This document shows positions 1-7,365 of a stretch of DNA of 12,756 nt, piece by piece. The stretch is from Candidatus Aminicenantota bacterium (GTDB taxonomy: Bacteria; Acidobacteriota; UBA6911; RPQK01; JAJDTT01). Every line of letters begins with the position of its first letter. Within the stretch, counting starts at the first letter, position 1. The notes below the pieces were generated by a model. It saw only the letters and a list, made by a program, of their open reading frames with translations, did no database searches and was not told where the DNA came from. A program made the translations under genes and the position numbers. The DNA lies in assembly GCA_026706325.1 (NCBI GenBank), contig JAPOYZ010000378.1, positions 1 through 12,756 of the forward strand, given 5' to 3'.

Positions 1-906
1 GCCGCCATCATCGCGACATTGGGAACCACCGATGCCTTCGGGTTGGACGATCTACGGGGGATCGTGAAACTGCGGGACGCCTTGGCCGACGAATATCAAC
101 TCGCCTACCGTCCGCACGTTCACGCCGACGCCGTCATCGGCTGGGCCTGGTCGGTCTTCAACCAGTACGATTTCAAAAGCAACCCCTTGGGGTTCCGGCG
201 ACGCACAATTCGCGCCCTGGCAGGCGCGTGCCGCCGAATCCGCCATTTGCGGGAAGCCGACTCCGTCGGCGTCGACTTTCACAAAACCGGTTTCGCGCCT
301 TACATCTCCAGCCTCGTGCTGGTCAAAAACTCGGAGGACTTGCGGCTGGTGACGCGCTCGGCCGAACAGATGCCCTATCTCTATCACTTCGGCGATCATC
401 GGCCCGGCATGTACACCCTCGAGACCTCCAGGGCGGGGACGGGTCCTCTCGCGGCCCTGGCGAATTTTCGCCTGTTCGGCGAGCAGGGTCTGCAGGTCGT
501 CGTCGGGCATATCGTCGAGATGGCTCAACTGCTGAGGGAGCACCTGGAAGGGCATGAAGGCACGACCGTCCTCAACCGGGACAACTTCGGCACCGTGACC
601 CTGTTCCGCGCCTATCCGCCGGGCGTCGACACCTTTGCCATCAAACGGCAGGAATTCGACGACCCGGCCTACCGGGCATCCCTGCTGGCCCACAACGAAT
701 ACAATCGAAACATATTCCGGTACGTGCACGCCGAGGCCATGGCGGGACGCGGCGTCGTCGTTTCTTCGACCGAGTGCTATCGCCGCACCCGTTATCAGGA
801 GCCCATCTTTGCCTTGAAATCGTATATCCAGTCGCCGTTTGTCGATGAATCGGACATCGAAGTCGTGGTTGCGAAGGTCTTGGAAGCCCGGGAAAAAGTC
901 GCTTAA
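1..906 (+). CDS. Pyridoxal-dependent (group II) amino-acid decarboxylase, 3' part
   Basis: The reading frame is open from base 1 to the TAA at 904-906, so 301 residues are visible and the N-terminus lies outside the window. It looks like the large-domain core and C-terminal part of a PLP group II decarboxylase. A GTTDAFGLDD stretch (visible residues 8-17) matches the conserved GTT..G..DD segment. HVHADA (39-44) gives the Asp expected to hold the PLP pyridine nitrogen. VDFHKTGFAPY has Lys95 as the probable Schiff-base lysine. Asp43 and Lys95 are 52 residues apart, wider than the 32 in DOPA decarboxylase, with an insert (about 46-85) between them. The HK-(M/T)-G-(Y/F)-x-PY pattern recalls bacterial tyrosine decarboxylases, but substrate cannot be read from this part; glutamate or aspartate are alternatives. 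It lies 111 bp upstream of putA on the same strand. Family call is fairly firm; substrate is unknown. Confidence 0.8.
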   Translation, partial: AAIIATLGTTDAFGLDDLRGIVKLRDALADEYQLAYRPHVHADAVIGWAWSVFNQYDFKSNPLGFRRRTIRALAGACRRIRHLREADSVGVDFHKTGFAPYISSLVLVKNSEDLRLVTRSAEQMPYLYHFGDHRPGMYTLETSRAGTGPLAALANFRLFGEQGLQVVVGHIVEMAQLLREHLEGHEGTTVLNRDNFGTVTLFRAYPPGVDTFAIKRQEFDDPAYRASLLAHNEYNRNIFRYVHAEAMAGRGVVVSSTECYRRTRYQEPIFALKSYIQSPFVDESDIEVVVAKVLEAREKVA

Positions 907-950
907 CCGGCCAAGCCGTCCGCGGGGCAACGCCCGTTCCTCGCCCTCCT

Positions 951-981
951 CCGGCCCGCGGGCAGATCCGGGGCCGGGCCG
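951..981 (+). other. GC-rich hairpin between decarboxylase and putA
   Basis: CCGGCCC at 951-957 can pair with GGGCCGG at 971-977, or CGGCCCG (952-958) with CGGGCCG (975-981). It lies 45 bp after the decarboxylase stop and about 40 bp before putA. There is no T-run behind it, so it is not a standard intrinsic terminator. It could attenuate readthrough into putA or be chance pairing in GC-rich DNA. Confidence 0.25.
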
Positions 982-1017
982 TCCCGGGGTCCTTGGCTCT
1001 CATTCCGGCGGGTCAAA

Positions 1018-4000
1018 TTGAAGAAGGCCTTGAACGCACTTCTCGGATCGTTCGGCCGGGACTCCGGGTCACCCTCCACGGAGCGGGCGCGGAAAGCCGT
1101 CTTCCTGGCGCGGCAGCTTCAGGAAACGGCGGCGGCGCTTCAAACCCCCTTGGAAGCGAGGCAGCAGGCCGAACTGGAGCGGATGGTGCAGAGTCCCCAC
1201 GACAAGGCGACGCTGACCCAGCTCACCGACCAGGCCTTCCGCTCCAACAGCCCGCATCGCGCGGTCGACCAGATCCTGCACATCCTGGACGTGCAGGGAA
1301 TCCCCCGTTTCTTCAGCGGGCTGGACCGGACCCTGCTCAGGGGCTTTCGTTCCTTCGGTTCCTACCTTCCAGGGGTGGCGGCCCCCCTGGTCAAGGAGAG
1401 GATGCGGGAAGAGACCGCCAACGTCGTTCTCCCCGCCGAGGAGGCACTGCTGGTCCGGCACCTGGAGGGGCGCCGGCAGGGCGGTGTCCGAATGAACGTC
1501 AACTTCCTGGGCGAGGCCCTCCTGGGAGAAGCCGACGCACAGCGGCGTCTGGAATCGTATCTCCGCGCTCTTCAACTCCCGGAGCTGGAGGTCATTTCGG
1601 TCAAGATCTCCACCATCTACTCGCAGATCTCGTCGCTGGCCTTCGAGCACACGGTTTCCGTTCTTTGCGATCGCATGGAGCTGCTGTACCGCGCGGCGGC
1701 CAGGGAGCGCTTTCGCCGCCGGGACGGCACCGAGGCGCCCAAGTTCGTCTACCTCGACATGGAGGAGTACCGTGACCTGGCGGTGACCACCGAGGTTTTT
1801 CTCCGCACTCTGGACCGAAAGGGTCTCGAGCACGCCGGCGCGGGGATCGCTCTTCAAGCCTACCTCCCCGACTCCTACCTGGCCCAGAAGAGAATCAACG
1901 CCTGGGCCAGAGAACGAGTGAAACGGGGAGGAGCGCCTGTGACCATCCGGCTGGTGAAGGGCGCCAACCTGGAGATGGAACGGGTGGAGGCTTCGCTGCG
2001 GGGTTGGATGCAGGCTCCTTTCAGGTCGAAGCTGGAGACCGACGCCAACTACAAGCGCATGCTGCACGAGGCCCTGACGCCGGAGAACATCGCGGCCGTG
2101 CGCCTGGGGGTAGCCTCGCACAATCTCTTCGACGTCTCGTACGCTCTGCTGTTGGCAGCGGAAGCCGGCGCCCTGGACCGGGTGCAGTTCGAGATGCTGG
2201 AAGGGATGGCCAACGCCCAGCGCCGCGCCCTGTTCGAGCTGACGCAAAACGTGCTTCTCTACGCGCCGGCGGCCCGGAAGGAGGACTTCATCAACGCCAT
2301 CGGATACCTGTTTCGCCGGTTGGACGAGAACACGGGACCCGACAATTTCCTCCGGCACGCCTTCCGGCTGGTCCCGGACAGCCCGGAGTGGAAACGGCTG
2401 GAAGAGGGGTTCCTCGAATCCTCCCGCCGCCGCGAGTGCGTTTCGGAAAAACCTCGGCGTGTCCAGAACCGCATGGCCGAGACCGGCGTGTCGCCACGCC
2501 CGGGTTCGTGGAGCCGATTCGTCAACGAGCCCGACACCGACTTCTCATTGCCGGCCAACCGCGAGTGGGCCCACGGCATCATCGAGCGCTGGAAACCGCG
2601 GCACGGCGACCACAGGGTGGAGGTTCCCCTGGTGGTCGACGGGAGGGAGATCTTCCGGAATCGGGAGCTGCAAAACTGCTTCGACCCATCCCGGCCGGGT
2701 CTGATCGTGGGCCGCTACCGGCAGGCCAACGAGAAGGACGTGGAGCGGGCCGTGGCCTGCGCTCGCACCGATCCCGACGGCTGGCGGCGGAAGCCCGCGG
2801 AAGAGCGTTCCCAGGTCCTGGCGGCTGTGGCCCGCGAACTGCGTCGCGGCCGGGGAGACCTCATGGGCGCCGCCCTGGCGGACGGCGGGAAGACCCTGTC
2901 CGAGTCGGACCCGGAGGTTTCCGAGGTCGTGGACTTCGTCGTTTTCTACGACCTGGCCGCCCGTTACTTCCAGGACCTCCCCGGTTTGAGGGCCGAACCC
3001 AAGGGCGTCGTAGTGGTCGTCTCCCCCTGGAACTTCCCCATCGCCATTCCCGGAGGCGGTATCGCCGCCGCATTGGCGGCGGGGAACACCGTCATCCTCA
3101 AACCCTCCCCCGACACCGTGCTGGTGGCCCATGAACTGTGCCGCTGCTTCTGGAGGGCCGGGGTCTCGCGGCGGACTCTGCAGATGGCGCCCTGCGCCGT
3201 CGCCACAGGCGGGTCCCGATTGGTCTCTCACCCGGAGGTGGACGCCGTCATTCTGACCGGCGGCACGGAGACCGCCCTGCGGATGCTCCGGCTCAAGCCG
3301 GACATGAATCTCCTGGCGGAAACCGGGGGCAAGAACGCGGCCACCCTGACTGCCCTGGGAGATCGGGAACTGGCCATCAGCCACGTGATTCACTCCGCCT
3401 TCAGTCACAGTGGACAGAAATGCTCCGCGACATCCCTGCTCCTCGTCGAGGAGGAGACCTGCCGGGACCCCAAGTTCAAGGAGACGCTCTGCGACGCGGT
3501 GCAGAGCCTGGAGGTCGGGTCGGCCTGGGATCCGAGGAATCGCATGGGGCCCTTGATTCGCCCCCCCTCCGGCGCCCTGGAAAGGGGCCTCAAGGAACTG
3601 GAGCCCGGCGAGTCATGGGCGGTCATGCCCAGGCGGATGGATGACAATCCCTGCCTCTACTCGCCGGGCGTCAAATGGGGCGTCCGGCCGGGCAGCTTCA
3701 CCCACCTGACCGAGCTCTTCGGTCCCGTGCTGGGGGTGATTCGGGTGAAGAACCTGGACGAGGCGCTGGGCCTCATCCGTCAGACCGGCTACGGATTGAC
3801 CGCAGGATTGGAGAGCCTCGACGATCGCGAGCAGGCGTACTGGCGCGACCGCGTCGACGCGGGAAACCTCTACGTCAACCGGGGAACCACCGGGGCTGTC
3901 GTGCTTCGTCAACCCTTCGGGGGCATGGCCAAGTCCGCCTTTGGTCCCGGTATCAAGGCGGGAGGCCCCAACTACGTGGGCCAACTCATGAACTTCAGCG

Positions 4001-4671
4001 ACACCGAGTCTCCAGACGGTCCCACCCAGGTCGCCGACCCCCATCTTGCCGCCCTCCGGTCTCGCCTGAAACAGCCGCTTCCTGCCACCGTCACAGCGAA
4101 TGGGGACGAACTGCCCCGGGTCGTGGCGGCTCTGGAAAGCTACTGGGCCAGCAGCCGGGACGAATTCGGACGCACCCATGACCATTTCCGCCTCGTGGGC
4201 CAGGACAACCTGCGGCGTTATCTCCCCGTCCGCCGGCTCTGCATCCGCGTGGATCCTTCCGATTCCCTGTTCGAGATCTTCGCCCGTGCCTGCGCGGCCA
4301 AGGCCGCCGGCTGCCGTGCGGCCATGAGCCTTCCCAGGGGATGGTCGTCTCCGGCCGTCGATTGGCTGAGGGAGCTGACCGGGTCGTGGGAAGAGGCCAT
4401 CGAATTCATCCGGGAGACCGACGACGAATTGGCGGACCGGGTCCGCTGCGCCGAAACCCTTCGCGTCCGCTTTGCGATGCCGGAGCGGGTGCCGGAGATT
4501 GTGTTCCGGGCGGCGGCCGCGTCCGGCGTCTACCTGGCGCGGGCCCCGGTCCTGGCCCAGGGCCGGGTGGAGTTGCTCTGGTACCTCAGGGAACAGAGCA
4601 TCAGCATCGATTACCACCGCTACGGCAACCTGGGCATCCGGGAAGGGGACGAGAGGATGGGGGTCTCGTAG
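1018..4671 (+). CDS. putA: Bifunctional proline dehydrogenase / L-glutamate gamma-semialdehyde dehydrogenase (PutA)
   Basis: This 1217-residue enzyme oxidises proline to pyrroline-5-carboxylate with FAD, then glutamate semialdehyde to glutamate with NAD. The proline dehydrogenase half (about 100-460) has QAYLPDS near 281-287, RLVKGANLE (311-319), EMLEGM (392-397) and YLFRRLDEN (430-438), whose Arg pair 433/434 is the expected proline carboxylate clamp. The aldehyde dehydrogenase half (about 500-990) has SPWNFP with catalytic-site Asn672, ETGGKN with Glu768, GQKCSA with nucleophile Cys802, ELFGP (899-903) and the NRGTTGAVV...QPFGG segment (954-969). About 210 further residues follow, ending in a SIDYHRYGNLG motif, comparable to the C-terminal ALDH-like domain of long PutAs. 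No ribbon-helix-helix DNA-binding domain is present, so it should not repress its own gene. The start is TTG at 1018; TTG 1030 is the only other nearby choice, since no ATG or GTG lies between the upstream in-frame stop and the domain. Ribosome-binding signal is weak. Confidence 0.96.
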   Translation: MKKALNALLGSFGRDSGSPSTERARKAVFLARQLQETAAALQTPLEARQQAELERMVQSPHDKATLTQLTDQAFRSNSPHRAVDQILHILDVQGIPRFFSGLDRTLLRGFRSFGSYLPGVAAPLVKERMREETANVVLPAEEALLVRHLEGRRQGGVRMNVNFLGEALLGEADAQRRLESYLRALQLPELEVISVKISTIYSQISSLAFEHTVSVLCDRMELLYRAAARERFRRRDGTEAPKFVYLDMEEYRDLAVTTEVFLRTLDRKGLEHAGAGIALQAYLPDSYLAQKRINAWARERVKRGGAPVTIRLVKGANLEMERVEASLRGWMQAPFRSKLETDANYKRMLHEALTPENIAAVRLGVASHNLFDVSYALLLAAEAGALDRVQFEMLEGMANAQRRALFELTQNVLLYAPAARKEDFINAIGYLFRRLDENTGPDNFLRHAFRLVPDSPEWKRLEEGFLESSRRRECVSEKPRRVQNRMAETGVSPRPGSWSRFVNEPDTDFSLPANREWAHGIIERWKPRHGDHRVEVPLVVDGREIFRNRELQNCFDPSRPGLIVGRYRQANEKDVERAVACARTDPDGWRRKPAEERSQVLAAVARELRRGRGDLMGAALADGGKTLSESDPEVSEVVDFVVFYDLAARYFQDLPGLRAEPKGVVVVVSPWNFPIAIPGGGIAAALAAGNTVILKPSPDTVLVAHELCRCFWRAGVSRRTLQMAPCAVATGGSRLVSHPEVDAVILTGGTETALRMLRLKPDMNLLAETGGKNAATLTALGDRELAISHVIHSAFSHSGQKCSATSLLLVEEETCRDPKFKETLCDAVQSLEVGSAWDPRNRMGPLIRPPSGALERGLKELEPGESWAVMPRRMDDNPCLYSPGVKWGVRPGSFTHLTELFGPVLGVIRVKNLDEALGLIRQTGYGLTAGLESLDDREQAYWRDRVDAGNLYVNRGTTGAVVLRQPFGGMAKSAFGPGIKAGGPNYVGQLMNFSDTESPDGPTQVADPHLAALRSRLKQPLPATVTANGDELPRVVAALESYWASSRDEFGRTHDHFRLVGQDNLRRYLPVRRLCIRVDPSDSLFEIFARACAAKAAGCRAAMSLPRGWSSPAVDWLRELTGSWEEAIEFIRETDDELADRVRCAETLRVRFAMPERVPEIVFRAAAASGVYLARAPVLAQGRVELLWYLREQSISIDYHRYGNLGIREGDERMGVS

Positions 4672-4699
4672 GCCGGGTTCGACCGATAATCGGCCATCC

Positions 4700-5968
4700 T
4701 TACTGCCGGCAGTTCGTCCAGAGCATCTTGACGGGCATGGCGAAGAGCCTGGAACCGGCCTTTTGAACGCGGTCGCCGTCATGGAGGATGATGCCGCACG
4801 CGAAACGATCGCCGACGGCCTCTCGCAGGCGTTTCAAGCCCTTGAAGTCCCTGGGGCGCACCGTTGCGCCGGCCTTGACTTCGATCCCGACGATTGCGCC
4901 GGGGGATCGCTCCAGCACGAAGTCGACTTCGACCTGATCCTTGTCGCGATAATGACTGATGGCCGGTTGGTCGTCGGAAAGAGCGGCCGTCTTGGCGAGT
5001 TCGGAGTATACGAAGCTTTCCAGATGGGGCCCCAGCTTCTGCCGGTCCCTGTCCACTGTCGCCGCCGAGACCCGCTGAAGCGCCGCCAGCAGGCCGGAAT
5101 CCAGAAAATGCAGTTTCGGCGCCTTGATGAGCCTCTTCAGTCCGCTACGATGCCAGGCGGCGACACGCCGGACCAGGAACATGTGCTCGAACAGGGCGAG
5201 CCAGCGGTCGACGGTCTTGCCGTCGACGCCGATTCGTGATCCGAGGGCCGACAGGTTGAGCAACTGGCCGGCCGACACTGCTGCATGATCAATCAGGCGG
5301 CCCAGGTCATTCTGCTTGGCGACGGAGGCGATATCGGAGACATCGCGTTCGGCGAGCGACCGTGCATAGGCCCGCAACCAGCTCCGGCGTCGTGACGGAG
5401 CCGCACGGAAAAGAGCTTCGGGGAAACCGCCGGAGATGACGCGTTCCGTCAAGCCGCCGGTCGGTCCCGTCAGCGCGAGGCCGGGAAAATCTGCGGCGAA
5501 GGCTCGGTCCAGGAATTCCGGCGGGTCGGTACGGGCGATTTCCGCTTGGGAAAACGGCAAGAGATCGATCGTCTCGACGCGCCCCGCAAGCGAATCAGGA
5601 GAGATCGAGCCCCGGAACAGGTCGACCGAGCCCGTGATCAGGTAGCGCCCGGGGCGCGGGTCTTCATCGACCGTTTGCTTGAGAGCCAGGATGAGGCTCG
5701 GCGCGCGCTGGATCTCGTCGATCACCGCGGCTGGTTGGTCGCGCATGAAGCCGACCGGATCACTTCGAGCGAACCGCCTGAACTGTTGGTCGTCCAGCGT
5801 AATGAAGGGGCGGCCGTCGTCGTCGGCGATGCGGCGGGCGAGCGTTGTCTTGCCGGACTGGCGAGGCCCCACGATCGCCACGATGCGGGTATCTTCCAGT
5901 GCCGCGCGAACCCGCCGCTCGGCATGCCGCGCCACAAATTCCCCGAAGCGTATCGTCCGATCCGGCAT
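4700..5968 (-). CDS. Orphan AAA+ ATPase with DUF4143-type C-terminal domain
   Basis: A 422-residue P-loop ATPase of the widespread AAA_14/DUF4143 type, whose cellular role is generally unknown. Walker A is GPRQSGKTT (34-42), Walker B AAVIDE (80-85), and a sensor-1-like YLITGS follows. The C-terminal half carries VEVDFVL (346-352) and GIEVKAG (361-367): Asp349 with Glu363-x-Lys365 fits a PD-(D/E)xK nuclease-like core, common in this family, though nuclease activity is not established for it. The frame stays open upstream to 6151, into the tRNA. I choose ATG 5968 because MPDRTIRFGEF directly precedes the conserved N-terminal helix, and the extension would have to read through the repeat array and tRNA 3' flank. 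It is convergent with putA (28 bp gap) and co-oriented with tRNA-Ser upstream. Family members are often solitary accessory genes spread between genomes, so a horizontally acquired origin is plausible but not shown. Confidence 0.9.
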   Translation of the reverse strand: MPDRTIRFGEFVARHAERRVRAALEDTRIVAIVGPRQSGKTTLARRIADDDGRPFITLDDQQFRRFARSDPVGFMRDQPAAVIDEIQRAPSLILALKQTVDEDPRPGRYLITGSVDLFRGSISPDSLAGRVETIDLLPFSQAEIARTDPPEFLDRAFAADFPGLALTGPTGGLTERVISGGFPEALFRAAPSRRRSWLRAYARSLAERDVSDIASVAKQNDLGRLIDHAAVSAGQLLNLSALGSRIGVDGKTVDRWLALFEHMFLVRRVAAWHRSGLKRLIKAPKLHFLDSGLLAALQRVSAATVDRDRQKLGPHLESFVYSELAKTAALSDDQPAISHYRDKDQVEVDFVLERSPGAIVGIEVKAGATVRPRDFKGLKRLREAVGDRFACGIILHDGDRVQKAGSRLFAMPVKMLWTNCRQ

Positions 5969-6034
5969 CGACTTTCGTCCAATTCGGAATCCAGGTTCGT
6001 CCGATTCGGAATATACCACCGTCTGATTCGGAAT
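5953..6034 (-). repeat. Four direct 16-bp repeats at 22-bp period across the ATPase start
   Basis: On the minus strand the unit is ATTCCGAATCGGACGA. Copies occupy 6034-6019 (two mismatches), 6012-5997 (identical), 5990-5975 (one mismatch) and 5968-5953 (two mismatches). Each start is exactly 22 bp from the next. The three 6-bp spacers (TGGTAT, ACCTGG, AAGTCG) do not resemble one another. The last copy begins with the ATG of the ATPase gene. The unit contains an imperfect palindrome (GATTC-G-GAATC on the plus strand). A 22-bp period is about two helical turns, so bound proteins would lie on one face, as in an operator array. The period is not a multiple of three, so it is not a repeated peptide. 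Operator function is inference. Confidence 0.85.
6010..6015 (-). promoter_or_regulatory. Possible -10 box for the ATPase gene inside the repeat array
   Basis: TATATT reads on the minus strand at 6015-6010, 42 bp before the ATPase ATG. It straddles the edge of the second repeat and its AT-rich spacer. The expected -35 position (about 6038-6033) reads GTGTAT, a poor match. If the hexamer is used, anything bound to the repeats would block it. Confidence 0.25.
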
Positions 6035-6123
6035 ACACGCCGGAATCGGCGAGGTCGCCGCTTCACAGGCCGGCCGCACCGCAGGCCCGGTTGGACTTTC
6101 CGGGAGGTCTCTGGAGGAGGAGT

Positions 6124-6213
6124 TGGCGGAGGAGGTAGGATTCGAACCCACGGTGCCCTTTCGGACACAGCGGTTTTCAAGACCGCCGCCTTAAACCACT
6201 CGGCCACTCCTCC
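6124..6213 (-). tRNA. tRNA-Ser, anticodon TGA (reads UCA)
   Basis: A 90-nt tRNA with encoded CCA. The acceptor stem pairs GGAGGAG (6213-6207) with CTCCTCC (6134-6128), discriminator G at 6127, then CCA at 6126-6124. The anticodon arm is GCGGT-CTTGAAA-ACCGC, with TGA at 6179-6177. A long variable arm (TGTCC-GAAA-GGGCA) identifies it as a class II tRNA, and the T arm is GTGGG-TTCGAAT-CCTAC. It lies 51 bp downstream of the adenosine deaminase-family stop codon, on the same strand as serS, so it may be transcribed with that block or from its own promoter. Confidence 0.97.
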
Positions 6214-6247
6214 GGCTGGGACGCGTCCTACATTCTCTCACAGCCGG
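6212..6247 (-). other. Nested inverted repeats just before the tRNA
   Basis: CCGGCTG (plus 6212-6218) is complementary to CAGCCGG (6241-6247), enclosing a perfect 10-bp palindrome GGACGCGTCC (6219-6228). In a transcript from the deaminase gene this forms a stem ending on the first two bases of the tRNA. There is no T-run, so it is not a typical intrinsic terminator. A processing or termination structure is possible, as is chance. Confidence 0.35.
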
Positions 6248-6264
6248 CCCCGGACGTGCGGAAT

Positions 6265-7326
6265 TCAGCCAAGCCCCACCTGGTCCTGGATCCGCTGCAT
6301 GTGGGCCATCTTGGCCTCGTGTGGCAGGAAGGAGCACCGCACCGCCTGCAACGCGATTCGCTGAAGGTCCCGGGCCGTCAGCCCGAAGATGCGCGAGGCC
6401 TTCAGATACTCCTGGGTCAAGCTGGTCTGGAACAGGCCGGGATCGTCCGTGTTCAAGGTCACCGGAACGCCGCGGCGGTACAGGAGGGGAAAGGGGTGCT
6501 GCGACAACGGAGCCCACGCCCGGGTCCTGAGGTTGCTGGTCAGGCAGACGTCCAGCCCTACGGCATGCTCCCGCAGATACTCGATCAGGCGCGGGTCCCG
6601 CGCCGCCTGGACGCCGTGGCCGATCCGGTTGGCGCCCAGGTCTTTGAGGGCGCTCCAGACCTGGTCCGGCTCGCCGATCTCACCGGCGTGGACATGAATG
6701 TAGATCTCATGGGCCTTGGCCCAGAGAAAGACATCACGATACTCGGTCAAGGGGAGGGACAACTCGTCCCCTCCCATACCCAACGCCACGACGCCCCGGC
6801 CCCGGTGCTCCGCCGCCAGCCGGGCCGTCCTCCACGCCGCTTCCACGCCGAACTGGCGCACGCAGTCCAGCACCCAGCGGATGACCAGGCCCTTCTCCTC
6901 GAACCGGGCTCCTGTCTTCAACAGATGCCGCAGTATTTCCCGGCCGTCCCTGCCCCAGATCCAGGGAATGGACGGCGAATAGATGATCTCCGCATAGAAG
7001 ACACCCTGCCGGAGAAGGCTCTCGGCCAGGTCCTCCAGGATGTCTCCATAGTCCTCCTTGCCGCGCACGTGTTGGCAGACCACCTTGAAGGCGCCCAGGA
7101 ATTCGTGGAGGCTCCCGTACCGGTAGAGTTTCTCCGTCAACGCGGCGGCGCTGAGCGACGCATATTCCGTGCCGTATTTTCGGGCGAGGGCAAGGAGCCG
7201 ATCAGGCCCCACGCTCCCCTCGAGATGAAGATGCAATTCGGCCTTGGGGAGACTCCGAACATATGACTCGGAGACGGCTGTCCTGGGAGCGTTTCGCCGC
7301 GTTTCGCGGCCTTCCCGGCCGATCAT
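6265..7326 (-). CDS. add: Adenosine deaminase-family protein
   Basis: A 353-residue zinc-dependent amidohydrolase that would deaminate adenosine (and deoxyadenosine) to inosine in the cytoplasm, a purine salvage step. The ligands and catalytic residues expected of the family are all visible: HLH (His32, His34) in ELHLHLEG, HVHAGE with His213 and Glu216, RIGHGV with His237, and NTDDPGLF with Asp294/Asp295. Length matches the family. The start is ATG 7326, with AGGTGAGG just upstream; about 25 residues precede the first motif, which is a little long. It lies 39 bp after the GntR-type gene and 51 bp before tRNA-Ser, so it probably ends the serS operon. The same family includes 6-aminodeoxyfutalosine deaminase of menaquinone synthesis and adenine deaminases; no menaquinone gene is present here, so adenosine is the default but not proven. 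Confidence 0.88.
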   Translation of the reverse strand: MIGREGRETRRNAPRTAVSESYVRSLPKAELHLHLEGSVGPDRLLALARKYGTEYASLSAAALTEKLYRYGSLHEFLGAFKVVCQHVRGKEDYGDILEDLAESLLRQGVFYAEIIYSPSIPWIWGRDGREILRHLLKTGARFEEKGLVIRWVLDCVRQFGVEAAWRTARLAAEHRGRGVVALGMGGDELSLPLTEYRDVFLWAKAHEIYIHVHAGEIGEPDQVWSALKDLGANRIGHGVQAARDPRLIEYLREHAVGLDVCLTSNLRTRAWAPLSQHPFPLLYRRGVPVTLNTDDPGLFQTSLTQEYLKASRIFGLTARDLQRIALQAVRCSFLPHEAKMAHMQRIQDQVGLG

Positions 7327-7365
7327 TCCTCACCTGCCGCGGGAGCCGCCGAGCGTTCCCGGCTC

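Noticed and set aside
4675..4682. GGGTTCGA after putA, matching the tRNA T-loop, as an attachment site
   Set aside because: The match is only 8 bp and in the opposite orientation to the tRNA, so it cannot be a direct-repeat att site.
4683..4693. CCGATAATCGG palindrome as a putA terminator
   Set aside because: The arms are 5 bp with a one-base centre, too tight for an RNA hairpin, and no T-run follows.
1069..4782. Long minus-strand open frames opposite putA
   Set aside because: These are GC-driven shadows of putA with low-complexity translations and no recognisable domain.
5953..6034. CRISPR array
   Set aside because: The repeated unit is only 16 bp with 6-bp spacers and one copy lies in a coding start; no cas gene is present.
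5722..6207. Minus-strand frame beginning MAEWFKAAVLKTAV
   Set aside because: It starts inside tRNA-Ser; this peptide is a familiar false translation of tRNA-Ser genes, and its later part is a shifted frame of the ATPase.
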